Positions 6,126 through 13,030 of a stretch of 19,342 nt of DNA are shown one piece after another. The position numbers and the translations under genes were made by a program. This DNA comes from Acidobacteriota bacterium (GTDB taxonomy: Bacteria > Acidobacteriota > Vicinamibacteria > Vicinamibacterales > JAKQTR01), in NCBI GenBank assembly GCA_026393735.1, contig JAPKZP010000643.1:1-19342 (forward strand), read 5' to 3'. Each line of letters begins with the position of its first letter. The first letter of the stretch is position 1. Under the pieces are notes generated by a model. It saw nothing but the letters and a program-made list of their open reading frames with translations. It ran no database searches and was not told the origin of the DNA.

Positions 6126-8387
6126 ATGTTCGCAGTGCTTGTCGGACTGGGAATCGCCGCACTCGTCTTCGGTGTGACGTTCGTCCTTCCCATCGTCTCG
6201 TTCAGCCGCCTGCAGCAGGTCACGAGGGACATCGAACGGCTGCGCGCGCGCCTGGATGGTCTGGAGGCCAGCCTGCGCGGGCTCGCCGGCGCCGCGCAGG
6301 ATGCGCCGGTGGTGGCTTCGCCCCCTTCCCCCGTCACGCCCATGATGCCCGTGGCGCCCGCGCTCCCCGTCGCACCGGCCGTCCCCGTGGCACCGGCACC
6401 GCTGCCCGTCGAACCGCGTCCGCAACCCGTCGCTGCGCCCGCCGCCGCGTCGTACGCCGCGGAGAGGGCGGCCGGCGGCAGACCGGAGAAGGCAGCCTCG
6501 CCCGCCGTTGCCGAGGACACGCTCGAGACTCGCATCGGCGGCCGCTGGCTGCTCTACATCGGCACCGCGACGCTCGTCCTGGGCATCGGCTTCTTCGTGA
6601 AGTACGCATTCGACAACAACTGGGTCAATGAGACGGGCCGCGTGTTGCTCGGCGCCCTGTTCGGCCTGGTCATGGTCGGCGGCGGCCATCGCATCGCCCG
6701 CCGCGGCTACCCCCTCTACGGGCAGATTGTGGCTGGAGGCGGGTTCGTCGCGCTCTACATCGCCGCGTACGCTGCGCTCAACTTCTACGGGCTCATCAGC
6801 CGGCCCGCGGCGTTCGGACTCATGGTCGTCATCACCGCCGCCGCGGCGTGGGCGGCAGACCTGCACCGCTCGCAGGGCCTGGCGTTCTTCGCGGTGGTCG
6901 GCGGATTCCTGACGCCATTCCTCGTGGGAGGGACGGAAGACGCGCAAGTCGTGCTGCTGACTTACGACGCCATCCTGGTGGCGGGCACGGTGTTCATGGC
7001 CGAGCGCCGGTCCTGGCCGCACCTGAACATCGCGGCGTACGCGCTGACGGCGCTGACCTTCGTGGGGTGGGCAGGCGAGCACTACGCACCGCCGAAATGG
7101 GTCACGACCGAAGTGTTCCTCACGGTGTTCGCGCTCATGTTCACCGGAGCCGCGTTCAGGACCCGGCGCGCGAGCGCCGAATCGTCGGACATCACGTCCT
7201 TCGTCCTCTTCACGGCGCCACTTGCGTACTATTTCGCGTCGGTCGCCAATCTCCACACGCAGCCTCTCGCGCTGCTGGTGTTCCTGACATTTGCCTCGCT
7301 GGCCGGCGTGGTTGGCGGCGTCCGGCTCGATCGGCCCTGGCTGCGCTTCGTGGCCTTCGTCCTCGTGATGCCGGTCCTTTTCGTGTGGATCGGGGCACAC
7401 ACCGGGCCCGGCTGGCGCCTCGCGCCGGCGGTGGTCTTCGTCGCCATCTACGTGATGCACCTGGTCGGCCTCGGCGAACGCCTCAGCCGCACGCAGGATG
7501 CGTGGCTGAAACTGGAGATCGTCCTCTTCCACGCCAATGCGCTGGCCCTCTTCGGCGGGCTCTACACGATTATCGACGCCGTCGCCCCGGGCTACTCACC
7601 GGCGCTCGCACTCGGGCTGGCCGTGTGGCACGGTGCGCTGGCGTGGCTGCTCCGGAAGACATCCGAGGATGCGGCGTTGAACGGCGTCGCGATGGCGTTC
7701 GCGATGCTGGGCTTTGCCATCGGCCTGCAGTTCGACGACTGGTGGTCGGTCGTGGGGTGGGCGGTCGAATCGGCTGCCGTCATCTGGGTCGGCTTGAAGT
7801 CGCGGCGCGACTGGATGCGGTTGGGCGGCGCGCTGCTCTTCGCCCTCACGCTCTTCAACCTGTTCATGCTCGGCTTCTTCCAGACGCCGTCCGGCTTCGA
7901 CCCGTTCTTCAACGCCCGCGTCGGCGCGACGCTCGTCGTGGTCGCGGTGTGCTTTGGATTGGCGGGGCTGCACAGACGCTTCGCCGACCAGTATGCGGAC
8001 AAGGCCACTGCTGAGATCGCCACGCTCTGGGTCGGAGGCAACGTGCTGACCATCCTGCTCATCAGCACGGAGATCTCGTTCTACTGGAACATCCGCGAGA
8101 CGACGGATGCCACAGCGGATCTGGCCCGCATGGCCTCGCTCTCGGTCGCCTGGGCCACCTACGGCACCGCGCTGGTCGTCGTCGGCATCGTCCGTCGCTA
8201 CGCGCCGATCCGCTACCTCGCGATCGCGCTCCTCGCGCTCACCATCGGCAAGGTCTTTCTCATCGACCTGTACACGCTCGGCGGCATCTACCGCATCATC
8301 GGGTTCATCGGCCTGGGCGGGTTCCTGCTGCTGGGGGCGTGGCTCTACCAGAAGTACCGGGCCGTGATACTCGGAACGGACCGGTGA
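6126..8387 (+). CDS. DUF2339 large polytopic membrane protein
   Basis: A 753-residue predicted inner-membrane protein of the DUF2339 family; the molecular function is unknown. It has an N-terminal membrane helix (about 1-22), a short charged amphipathic or coiled-coil stretch (30-55), a Pro/Ala/Val-rich linker (60-125), then the family-type segment LETRIGGRWLLYIG (133 on) followed by a long run of hydrophobic helices to the C-terminus, perhaps 20. ATG 6126 is preferred over ATG 6111 because GGAG sits five bases before it. It stands alone, downstream of the arg operon and convergent with the DUF190 gene, so context gives no functional clue. Family assignment is confident; the start is moderately so. 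Confidence 0.85.
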   Translation: MFAVLVGLGIAALVFGVTFVLPIVSFSRLQQVTRDIERLRARLDGLEASLRGLAGAAQDAPVVASPPSPVTPMMPVAPALPVAPAVPVAPAPLPVEPRPQPVAAPAAASYAAERAAGGRPEKAASPAVAEDTLETRIGGRWLLYIGTATLVLGIGFFVKYAFDNNWVNETGRVLLGALFGLVMVGGGHRIARRGYPLYGQIVAGGGFVALYIAAYAALNFYGLISRPAAFGLMVVITAAAAWAADLHRSQGLAFFAVVGGFLTPFLVGGTEDAQVVLLTYDAILVAGTVFMAERRSWPHLNIAAYALTALTFVGWAGEHYAPPKWVTTEVFLTVFALMFTGAAFRTRRASAESSDITSFVLFTAPLAYYFASVANLHTQPLALLVFLTFASLAGVVGGVRLDRPWLRFVAFVLVMPVLFVWIGAHTGPGWRLAPAVVFVAIYVMHLVGLGERLSRTQDAWLKLEIVLFHANALALFGGLYTIIDAVAPGYSPALALGLAVWHGALAWLLRKTSEDAALNGVAMAFAMLGFAIGLQFDDWWSVVGWAVESAAVIWVGLKSRRDWMRLGGALLFALTLFNLFMLGFFQTPSGFDPFFNARVGATLVVVAVCFGLAGLHRRFADQYADKATAEIATLWVGGNVLTILLISTEISFYWNIRETTDATADLARMASLSVAWATYGTALVVVGIVRRYAPIRYLAIALLALTIGKVFLIDLYTLGGIYRIIGFIGLGGFLLLGAWLYQKYRAVILGTDR
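6348..6401 (+). repeat. Three 18-bp tandem repeats encoding PVAPAx
   Basis: Three imperfect 18-base units encode PVAPAL, PVAPAV and PVAPAP in the linker of the DUF2339 protein, followed by LPVEPRP. They make an extended proline-rich spacer between the N-terminal helix and the membrane core. Confidence 0.7.
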
Positions 8388-8456
8388 GGTCCGAAGTTCC
8401 GGGTTCCCTGCCTCCGCCCGGACGCGTCGCGCAGGGCCTCGGCGGGGACGGCAGTG

Positions 8457-9221
8457 TCAGGACCGGGCCGGTGATGCGACGTACTTGACCACGCGGACGG
8501 CTTCGAGCGTGACCATGCCCTCGGTCACGAGTTCGTCGACCGTTGGCAGGAACGCCTTGATCTTCTCCTCGGTGTCGACGATTTCGATGACGACTGGAAG
8601 GTCGGTCGAGAGCTCGAGCAGTTTTGCCGAGTGCACCAGGGAGTTCTTCCCGTAGCCCATCGGGCCCTTGAGTACCGTCGCCCCCGCGAGATGCGCTGCC
8701 CGGGCTCGGCGCACAATGGCTTCGTAGAGCGGACGGTCCTGTCCGGGCTCACGATCGGCTTCCCCCATGAAGATACGCAGCAGGACTCCCTCTTCGGGCA
8801 GCTTCATTGTCTTGACCTCCCACGCGGCGCTGTCATCCTGAGATGCAATTACGTCAACCTGGGGGGCGGCACGGCGCCGACCCGTCTCACCGTCGCCCCT
8901 GTAGAGCACCACATGCGCCCGTTCCAGTGTGATTTCGCCTTCGGAGAATGCGGGTTCGACGCGGGCCAACAAGGCCTCGATTCGTTTGGGGCCGTCCACG
9001 ATTTCGACGATGACGGGCAGCTCCTGGGAGAGTGCCCATCGGGTCTCCTGCAGGATTGACCCATCGGGCCGCAGCCCCATGACGCCCTTCAGGACGGTCG
9101 CGCCCTGAAGGCCGTCGTGGCGGGCTGTCTCGACGATCCACTGGTACAGGGGCTCGCCGTGATGGTGGACGAAGTTCGACAGATGGAACCGGCACAGCAC
9201 CTGTTCGGCTTCGAGTTTCAT
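8457..9221 (-). CDS. Tandem DUF190 protein (two fused domains)
   Basis: A 254-residue protein made of two DUF190 domains (about 6-107 and 138-247) joined by a charged linker. DUF190 has a PII-like ferredoxin fold and is often found beside crcB; its biochemical role is not established. Both halves share GATVLKG/AGATVLKG (40-46 and 180-186) and LPV(I/V)(V/I)EIVD. The second half keeps the more canonical MGYGKNSLVHS, while the first has a diverged MGLRPDGSILQ. Most family members are about 110 residues, so this is an internal duplication. The ATG at 9221 is seven bases after the crcB stop, with GAGG upstream. A longer reading to 9494 runs antiparallel to no gene but through crcB in another frame and is rejected. 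Confidence 0.88.
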   Translation of the reverse strand: MKLEAEQVLCRFHLSNFVHHHGEPLYQWIVETARHDGLQGATVLKGVMGLRPDGSILQETRWALSQELPVIVEIVDGPKRIEALLARVEPAFSEGEITLERAHVVLYRGDGETGRRRAAPQVDVIASQDDSAAWEVKTMKLPEEGVLLRIFMGEADREPGQDRPLYEAIVRRARAAHLAGATVLKGPMGYGKNSLVHSAKLLELSTDLPVVIEIVDTEEKIKAFLPTVDELVTEGMVTLEAVRVVKYVASPARS

Positions 9222-9228
9222 GGCTGCC

Positions 9229-9624
9229 TCATCCCGCGAACCAGCTCCGCGCGAGCACCAGGCCGGCGCGGACCGCCAGAAGTCCGACAAACAGGCTGAC
9301 GAAGATATTGGTAAGCGCAGGCAGCCACACCCCGTCCTCGAAGAGGGCGTGGGTCTCGAACTCGAACGTCGAGAACGTCGTGAACGCCCCGAGGAAGCCG
9401 ACGCCGATGGCCAGGCGGACGTTGTCGCTCTGCGGCACGAGTCGCGCGGCCAGCAACCCGCCAAGGAGGCCCAGCAGAAACGAGCCGCTGACATTGATCA
9501 CGAAGGTCCCGAGCGGAAACCGCGCGTCCGTCATGGAACCGACCCATCTCGCCACGACGTAGCGTGCGTTGGCCCCGAGGAATCCCCCGACACCGACGAG
9601 CAGGAACGGAAGCAGCCGGTTCAT
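9229..9624 (-). CDS. crcB: CrcB/Fluc fluoride channel
   Basis: Small four-helix membrane protein (131 residues) that works as a dual-topology dimer exporting fluoride. Family features visible are GGFLGANARY near the N-terminus (13-22), FVINVSGSFLLGLLGG with the conserved Asn, and GFLGAFTTFSTFEFET carrying the phenylalanines of the fluoride path and the central sodium site. ATG 9624 has a strong GAGGAG six bases upstream. No crcB-type riboswitch was found. It forms a tight pair with the DUF190 gene, and its start overlaps the stop of an antiporter-like remnant. Confidence 0.95.
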   Translation of the reverse strand: MNRLLPFLLVGVGGFLGANARYVVARWVGSMTDARFPLGTFVINVSGSFLLGLLGGLLAARLVPQSDNVRLAIGVGFLGAFTTFSTFEFETHALFEDGVWLPALTNIFVSLFVGLLAVRAGLVLARSWFAG

Positions 9625-9752
9625 AGTGGGCTCCTCGCGACGAATTCCGAGCACAGGGGCGCCGGCAGCACGGCGCTTCCGGCGACGGCCGCGATCAGGA
9701 GGGAGTGCTGGGCCTGGTCGATCACGCCATGGGTGAGGCCGACCGCCTCCGA
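9621..9752 (-). pseudogene. Remnant of a cation/proton antiporter C-terminus
   Basis: Between the DGQHR gene and crcB, the leftward frame ending in TGA at 9623-9621 reads SEAVGLTHGVIDQAQHSLL and then a SAVLPAPL-containing tail. This resembles the last helix of Kef/CPA-type antiporters, typically xGxIDQxQxSLLxxxVxxSAVxPT. There is no start codon or upstream antiporter sequence: upstream of about 9753 the frame enters the DGQHR gene in a different frame. The stop overlaps the crcB ATG (ATGA), and the crcB ribosome site lies inside the remnant, as expected for a former operon partner. The reading is direct; homology is from memory of the family. Confidence 0.6.
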
Positions 9753-9756
9753 TCCC

Positions 9757-10890
9757 CTAGACCATCGCCCCTTCCGGGTACAGCAGCGCCAGCCGCAGTT
9801 CCTTCGTGAGGGAGTCGACCGAGGGGCTCTTGCTCCATGCGCCCTCGGTTTCGAAGCGGAGGTCGCCGATGCGGCGGCCCCACGGTGAGATCACGCGGCC
9901 AATTGCGCGGAAGTCCGTCCGTTCGACATGTTCCTGGTCGAGGCTCCGCACCACGTCGGGCGCCACGCGCACGAACGCCCGCAGCGCGGTTGACGACTTG
10001 ATGCTGTACTTCCGGCCATTCCAGGCCGCGCCGAACACCAGCGCGACCTGCTTGAAGTAGTTCACGAAGAACCGCTTCGCGTCCTCGTGGAAGTCCTGCG
10101 TCTTGCGCGGGCCTCCGAACGCGTCGCCCTGGAACAGCCGCTTCAGCTCCTGCGCGAGCGGCGCCTGCGCGACGTGGCCTTTTCCGACGCCCAGCAGCTT
10201 GATGTCCATATAGAGCGGCGAGTCGTCGCGTTCGTTCAGCGCCCGGACGATGTCGTGCGCGACCGCCAGGCTGTCGTCGCGGTAGAGCTGCCGCCCGGAC
10301 AGGCTCACGAGATGCGACGAGTTCAGGCGGGTGTGTTTCGCATTGATCGTCACGAACATCTGGACGATGTGATCCTCGGGCAGGCGGTCGAAGATGACCG
10401 CGGGCACCGTGAAGCTCTCCTGGCCGAACCGCTCGATGTCGGCGTGCATCGCGAGCAGGCGGTGCTGACCGTCGATCGCCCGCAGGATACCTTCCCGCTC
10501 CGGCACCTTGAGCGTGCCGAGATTCGAGTCCTCGGCCATCGGCGTGAACGTCAGCGCCTCGTCGCAGGAGATGATCACCGCGCCGGGAATCGAGGGCAGG
10601 TCGCGCGCCTGGCGGCACTGCTCGTAGTACTGCACCAGTTCGTCGATCTTCCGCCGGATGATCTGCCGCTGATACGCCTTCTCGTTGGCGCCGATGCGCC
10701 GCTCGAGGAGATCCCAGTTCACCTTCGACACGGCGCCGGTCCGTTTCTTGCCGCGCACCGGCGGGTGGTGCTGCTCCCCGTAGCTCAGGACTTCGAAGCG
10801 CACGAGCTTGTCGATGTCCTTGGCGGTGAGGGAGGCGCTGTAGAACTGAACGCCAAACTGCTGCATGCGAATGGCGGATACATTGATCAT
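9757..10890 (-). CDS. Stand-alone DGQHR-domain protein (DndB/ParB-like fold)
   Basis: A 377-residue cytosolic protein with the DGQHR signature at 140-144 and the following family-like FVTINAKHTRLNSSHLVSL (179-197). DGQHR proteins include DndB, the regulator of phosphorothioate DNA-modification operons, and many uncharacterised stand-alone members with a ParB-like fold. No dndCDE-type genes are present, so a Dnd role is not supported. A basic stretch (46-80, including a KKR and an RRKIDEL helix) could bind nucleic acid. ATG 10890 is chosen (AGCAGG upstream); GTG 10899 is possible. It has its own promoter, and its 3' end abuts an antiporter remnant, suggesting it came in by recombination. Confidence 0.8.
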   Translation of the reverse strand: MINVSAIRMQQFGVQFYSASLTAKDIDKLVRFEVLSYGEQHHPPVRGKKRTGAVSKVNWDLLERRIGANEKAYQRQIIRRKIDELVQYYEQCRQARDLPSIPGAVIISCDEALTFTPMAEDSNLGTLKVPEREGILRAIDGQHRLLAMHADIERFGQESFTVPAVIFDRLPEDHIVQMFVTINAKHTRLNSSHLVSLSGRQLYRDDSLAVAHDIVRALNERDDSPLYMDIKLLGVGKGHVAQAPLAQELKRLFQGDAFGGPRKTQDFHEDAKRFFVNYFKQVALVFGAAWNGRKYSIKSSTALRAFVRVAPDVVRSLDQEHVERTDFRAIGRVISPWGRRIGDLRFETEGAWSKSPSVDSLTKELRLALLYPEGAMV

Positions 10891-10917
10891 GGCTAACACC
10901 TGCTGGAATTCGTCGGC

Positions 10918-10946
10918 ATCTTATGGCCCGGATGCCCCAATCTCAA
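10918..10946 (-). promoter_or_regulatory. Promoter of the DGQHR gene
   Basis: Leftward TTGAGA (10946-10941) and TAAGAT (10923-10918) are 17 bases apart. The predicted start near 10911 gives a leader of about 20 nt before ATG 10890. Confidence 0.5.
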
Positions 10947-11045
10947 CCGTTTTCTGCGAAATCCGGCCATTCCCCGGGATGTTCGGGTGTTCAACGAGCT
11001 GGATGGACGAGCACGCACAGCCGTCCGGCCGCCTGGCCGCGTCCA

Positions 11046-11096
11046 AAGAACGACCGTATCTTATTGTTATATAAGACTTTACAAAGAAGACTGCCC
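11046..11096. other. AT-rich patch with nested inverted repeats
   Basis: About 50 bases of strikingly AT-rich sequence in otherwise GC-rich DNA, between the PPK2 and DGQHR genes. It holds TCTTAT (11059-11064) and ATAAGA (11071-11076) as a perfect inverted pair six bases apart, then CTTT-AC-AAAG (11077-11086), and a repeated CAAAGAA (11044-11050 and 11082-11088). It could be a promoter or operator, a protein-binding site, or a junction of foreign DNA. No convincing coding ORF crosses it. The rest of the 291-bp space (10891-11181) holds the DGQHR promoter and the hairpin after ppk2. Confidence 0.5.
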
Positions 11097-11118
11097 GTCT
11101 TTGACGAGGGCGTCATGG

Positions 11119-11141
11119 CCGGCGCGCGTGGTTGGCGCCGG
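11119..11141 (-). terminator. GC-rich hairpin downstream of ppk2
   Basis: CCGGCGC (11119-11125) and GCGCCGG (11135-11141) form a perfect 7-bp stem with a 9-base loop, about 40 bases after the PPK2 stop. No U-tract follows, so intrinsic termination is uncertain. Confidence 0.35.
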
Positions 11142-11181
11142 TCCTGAGGGCCCTGAACGCCGCCTGCGGGCTGACGGGTTG

Positions 11182-12069
11182 CTACGCGCGTTCGCGCTCG
11201 AGCGCCACGCGGATGGCCTCGAGCGCCTTCTTCTGCTCCGGGGACACTCGCGGGAACCTGAGATTCAGATCTTCAAGGGCGTCGATCACGGTCGCGGCGA
11301 CGACCAGTCGCGCGAACCGCTTGTTGTCCGCAGGCACGACGATCCAGGGCGCATACCCGGTCGCCGTCTTGCGGATCATGTCCTCGTACGCCTCCATGTA
11401 CTGGTCCCAGCAGCCTCGTTCCTTCGCGTCGGCCGCGGAGAACTTCCAGTTCTTCTGCGACTGATCGATCCGCTCGAGGAACCGCTTCTTCTGTTCCTTC
11501 TTCGAGACGTTGAGGAAGAACTTCCTGATGACGAAGCCGTTGCGCGAGAGGTACCGCTCGAACGCGTTGATGTCCTCGAAGCGCTGCTTCCAGATCCGCT
11601 TCTTCACCAGGCTGGGCGGCAGCTTCTGCTTTTGCAGGAACTCCGGGTGGACGCGGACCACGAGCGTTTCTTCGTAGTACGAGCGGTTGAAGATGCCGAT
11701 GCGGCCGCGCTCGGGCAGGCACTTCGACGTGCGCCACATGAAATCGTGATCCAGGTCTTCGGCCGACGGGGCCTTGAACGAGTAGACCTCGCAGCCCTGC
11801 GGATTGACGCCCGACATGACGTGCTTGATGGCGCCGTCCTTTCCGGCGGCGTCCATCGCCTGGAAGATCAGCAGCACGCCCCACTGGTCCTGGGCGTAGA
11901 GCTTCTCCTGCAGTTCGCCCAGCCTGGCGACGCCCGTCTGGAGAGCGTCCTCCATCTCGTCCTTGGACATCTTCCAGCCGCGAGCGTCCGTGTCGCAGTC
12001 CGCAAGCCTGAACTGGCGGCCCTTGGTCACGACGTACGGAGACAGGTGGTCCTTCAGCGACTTCGCCAT
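11182..12069 (-). CDS. ppk2: PPK2-family polyphosphate:nucleotide phosphotransferase
   Basis: Uses inorganic polyphosphate to phosphorylate nucleoside mono- or diphosphates in the cytosol. The 295-residue, single-domain protein has the Walker A-like MDAAGKDGAIKHVMSG (72 on), the SFKAPSAEDLDHDF segment, and the lid motif IFNRSYYEE (126-134). FFLNVSKKEQKKRFLERID and APWIVVPADNK follow, as in the 'PPK2-related' nucleotide phosphotransferase group. The best fit is the class that acts on AMP and ADP, but class cannot be proved from motifs alone. ATG 12069 is preceded by AAGGAG seven bases away. It lies 70 bases after the nucleotidyltransferase gene in the same direction. Confidence 0.93.
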   Translation of the reverse strand: MAKSLKDHLSPYVVTKGRQFRLADCDTDARGWKMSKDEMEDALQTGVARLGELQEKLYAQDQWGVLLIFQAMDAAGKDGAIKHVMSGVNPQGCEVYSFKAPSAEDLDHDFMWRTSKCLPERGRIGIFNRSYYEETLVVRVHPEFLQKQKLPPSLVKKRIWKQRFEDINAFERYLSRNGFVIRKFFLNVSKKEQKKRFLERIDQSQKNWKFSAADAKERGCWDQYMEAYEDMIRKTATGYAPWIVVPADNKRFARLVVAATVIDALEDLNLRFPRVSPEQKKALEAIRVALERERA

Positions 12070-12139
12070 CGGCGCACTCCTTATGATTGCTGCAGTATGC
12101 ACCGTCACCGGGCGGGACACAACGAGGGTGGCGGCGCCC

Positions 12140-12733
12140 TCACGGGCGGTGGCTGGGCGCGCGGGACCGCTTCAGTTCATCGTCGAAGATCGGCAGCAGG
12201 TCGCTTTGGCCGAGGGCGGTTTCCAGAATCCCGAGAGTCCGACGGACCTGCCCGACGTCGACGCGGTCTCCGCGCTCGGCGAGCACACCGCGAATGTCGT
12301 CGATGTCCTTCGAACGTCCGGCGAGGATCTTGGTGACGATCAGATCCTCGGCGCTGATGACGGGAATCGGCATGCCGTCAATGTCCACGACGACGGCCCG
12401 AGCCAGGAACTCGTCCTCGAGGCCAGGCCCTGCCAGCACGACGTCAACCGCGAGGCCCGACGCGGAGTGGACCAGTGGCAGTACGCGCGTCTGCTGCACG
12501 AATTCCGGGGTGGCGAGGATGCGGAGGCCGAACCCGCACTCCTGCAATGCGCTCACGAGCGCACTGGCGTCGATGTCACCGAGCCTTACCGTCACGTCCA
12601 CGTCCGTTGTCAGGCGCGGCCGGCCCCATATCAGGACGGCTTGTGCCCCGAAGACGTACCACGGCACCTGAAGTCGGGCGAGTTCTCTCGCGAGGTCGGC
12701 AAGAAGCTCAGCGGGACCGGCTTGAGACGGCAC
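12140..12733 (-). CDS. Minimal nucleotidyltransferase (AbiEii/MNT-like)
   Basis: A 197-residue protein with the nucleotidyltransferase fold: FGAQA (28-32), then TTDVDV with D44 and D46, and the third acid D97 in LAVDVVL. All three metal-binding acids are present, so it should be catalytically able to transfer a nucleotide. A SAEDLIVTKILAGRSKDIDDI stretch follows, as seen in AbiEii-like and related proteins, several of which are toxins or antitoxins. GTG 12733 has GGAGG six bases upstream. It overlaps the preceding small ORF by 26 bases, implying coupled expression. The substrate is unknown. Confidence 0.8.
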   Translation of the reverse strand: MPSQAGPAELLADLARELARLQVPWYVFGAQAVLIWGRPRLTTDVDVTVRLGDIDASALVSALQECGFGLRILATPEFVQQTRVLPLVHSASGLAVDVVLAGPGLEDEFLARAVVVDIDGMPIPVISAEDLIVTKILAGRSKDIDDIRGVLAERGDRVDVGQVRRTLGILETALGQSDLLPIFDDELKRSRAPSHRP

Positions 12734-12959
12734 GGAGGGCCTCCGTCACGCGCAGATGGACTGCGAGGTCCGCGGCACGGTCGGCTTCGCTGGGCCAGTC
12801 GGGCCGGACAGCGAGCGCGTACCGGCGAAGGCCGTCGGCGAAGCTTATGATGTCCCCCGGCGGCCGGTCGCGTTTTCGATGTTGCCAGAAGCCGGTCTTG
12901 GCGTTCGCGATGAGCGACCAGTCGCGGCGCGCGAAGGCAAGAAGATCCGCTCGGTCCAC
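12708..12959 (-). CDS. Small ORF coupled to the nucleotidyltransferase
   Basis: An 83-residue hypothetical protein, mostly charged and probably helical, with no membrane segment. Visible features are MDRADLLAFARRDW at the start, several Arg/Trp residues in the middle, and a WPSEADRAADLAVHLRV segment. I recall similar small proteins encoded just before nucleotidyltransferases, but know no function. It ends 26 bases inside the nucleotidyltransferase gene. GTG 12959 is the apparent start. It has no Shine-Dalgarno site but lies exactly where an extended -10 predicts transcription to begin, which suggests a leaderless message. It could be the partner of a toxin-antitoxin-like pair; this is speculation. 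Confidence 0.65.
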   Translation of the reverse strand: MDRADLLAFARRDWSLIANAKTGFWQHRKRDRPPGDIISFADGLRRYALAVRPDWPSEADRAADLAVHLRVTEALRAVSSRSR

Positions 12960-12965
12960 TCCGCG

Positions 12966-12974
12966 ATCATAGCA
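12966..12974 (-). promoter_or_regulatory. Extended -10 promoter, probably leaderless
   Basis: Leftward TGC-TATGAT (12974-12966) matches the extended -10 form TGnTATAAT in 5 of 6 hexamer bases. Counting seven bases on puts +1 at 12959, the G of the GTG start of the small ORF. No good -35 is visible, as is usual with extended -10 promoters. Confidence 0.5.
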
Positions 12975-12997
12975 CCGCAGGCGACCTCGTCGGGAGC

Positions 12998-13030
12998 GGG
13001 CGGGATCGCCCGTGACGCTGCCGCGTCACG
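12998..13030 (-). terminator. Double hairpin at the acyltransferase stop
   Basis: CGTGACGC (13011-13018) and GCGTCACG (13023-13030) form a perfect 8-bp stem with a 4-base loop that contains the TGA stop at 13028-13026. A second hairpin, GGGCG/CGCCC (12998-13002 and 13007-13011), adjoins it. There is no U-tract. It probably marks the end of the osmC-acylase-acyltransferase unit. Confidence 0.45.

Noticed and set aside
8406..8436. CCCTGC/GCAGGG pair between the convergent DUF2339 and DUF190 genes
   Set aside because: Only 6 bp with a 19-base loop and no U-tract on either strand, so too weak to call a terminator.
8457..9494. A 345-residue version of the DUF190 protein
   Set aside because: Its first 91 residues are a low-complexity Arg/Ser-rich reading of crcB in another frame; the ATG at 9221 gives the proper domain start.
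9625..9777. GGCGATGG upstream of crcB, like the start of a fluoride riboswitch
   Set aside because: The bases belong to the end of the DGQHR coding region, and the rest of the crcB motif (the GUUCGCC partner and pseudoknot pieces) is missing.
9757..10890. A dnd phosphorothioation locus
   Set aside because: Only the DGQHR motif is shared; no dndA, C, D, E or restriction partners lie in the window.
10923..11147. A 74-codon rightward ORF across the AT-rich patch
   Set aside because: It has no ribosome site, biased composition and no recognisable motif, and it covers the DGQHR promoter.
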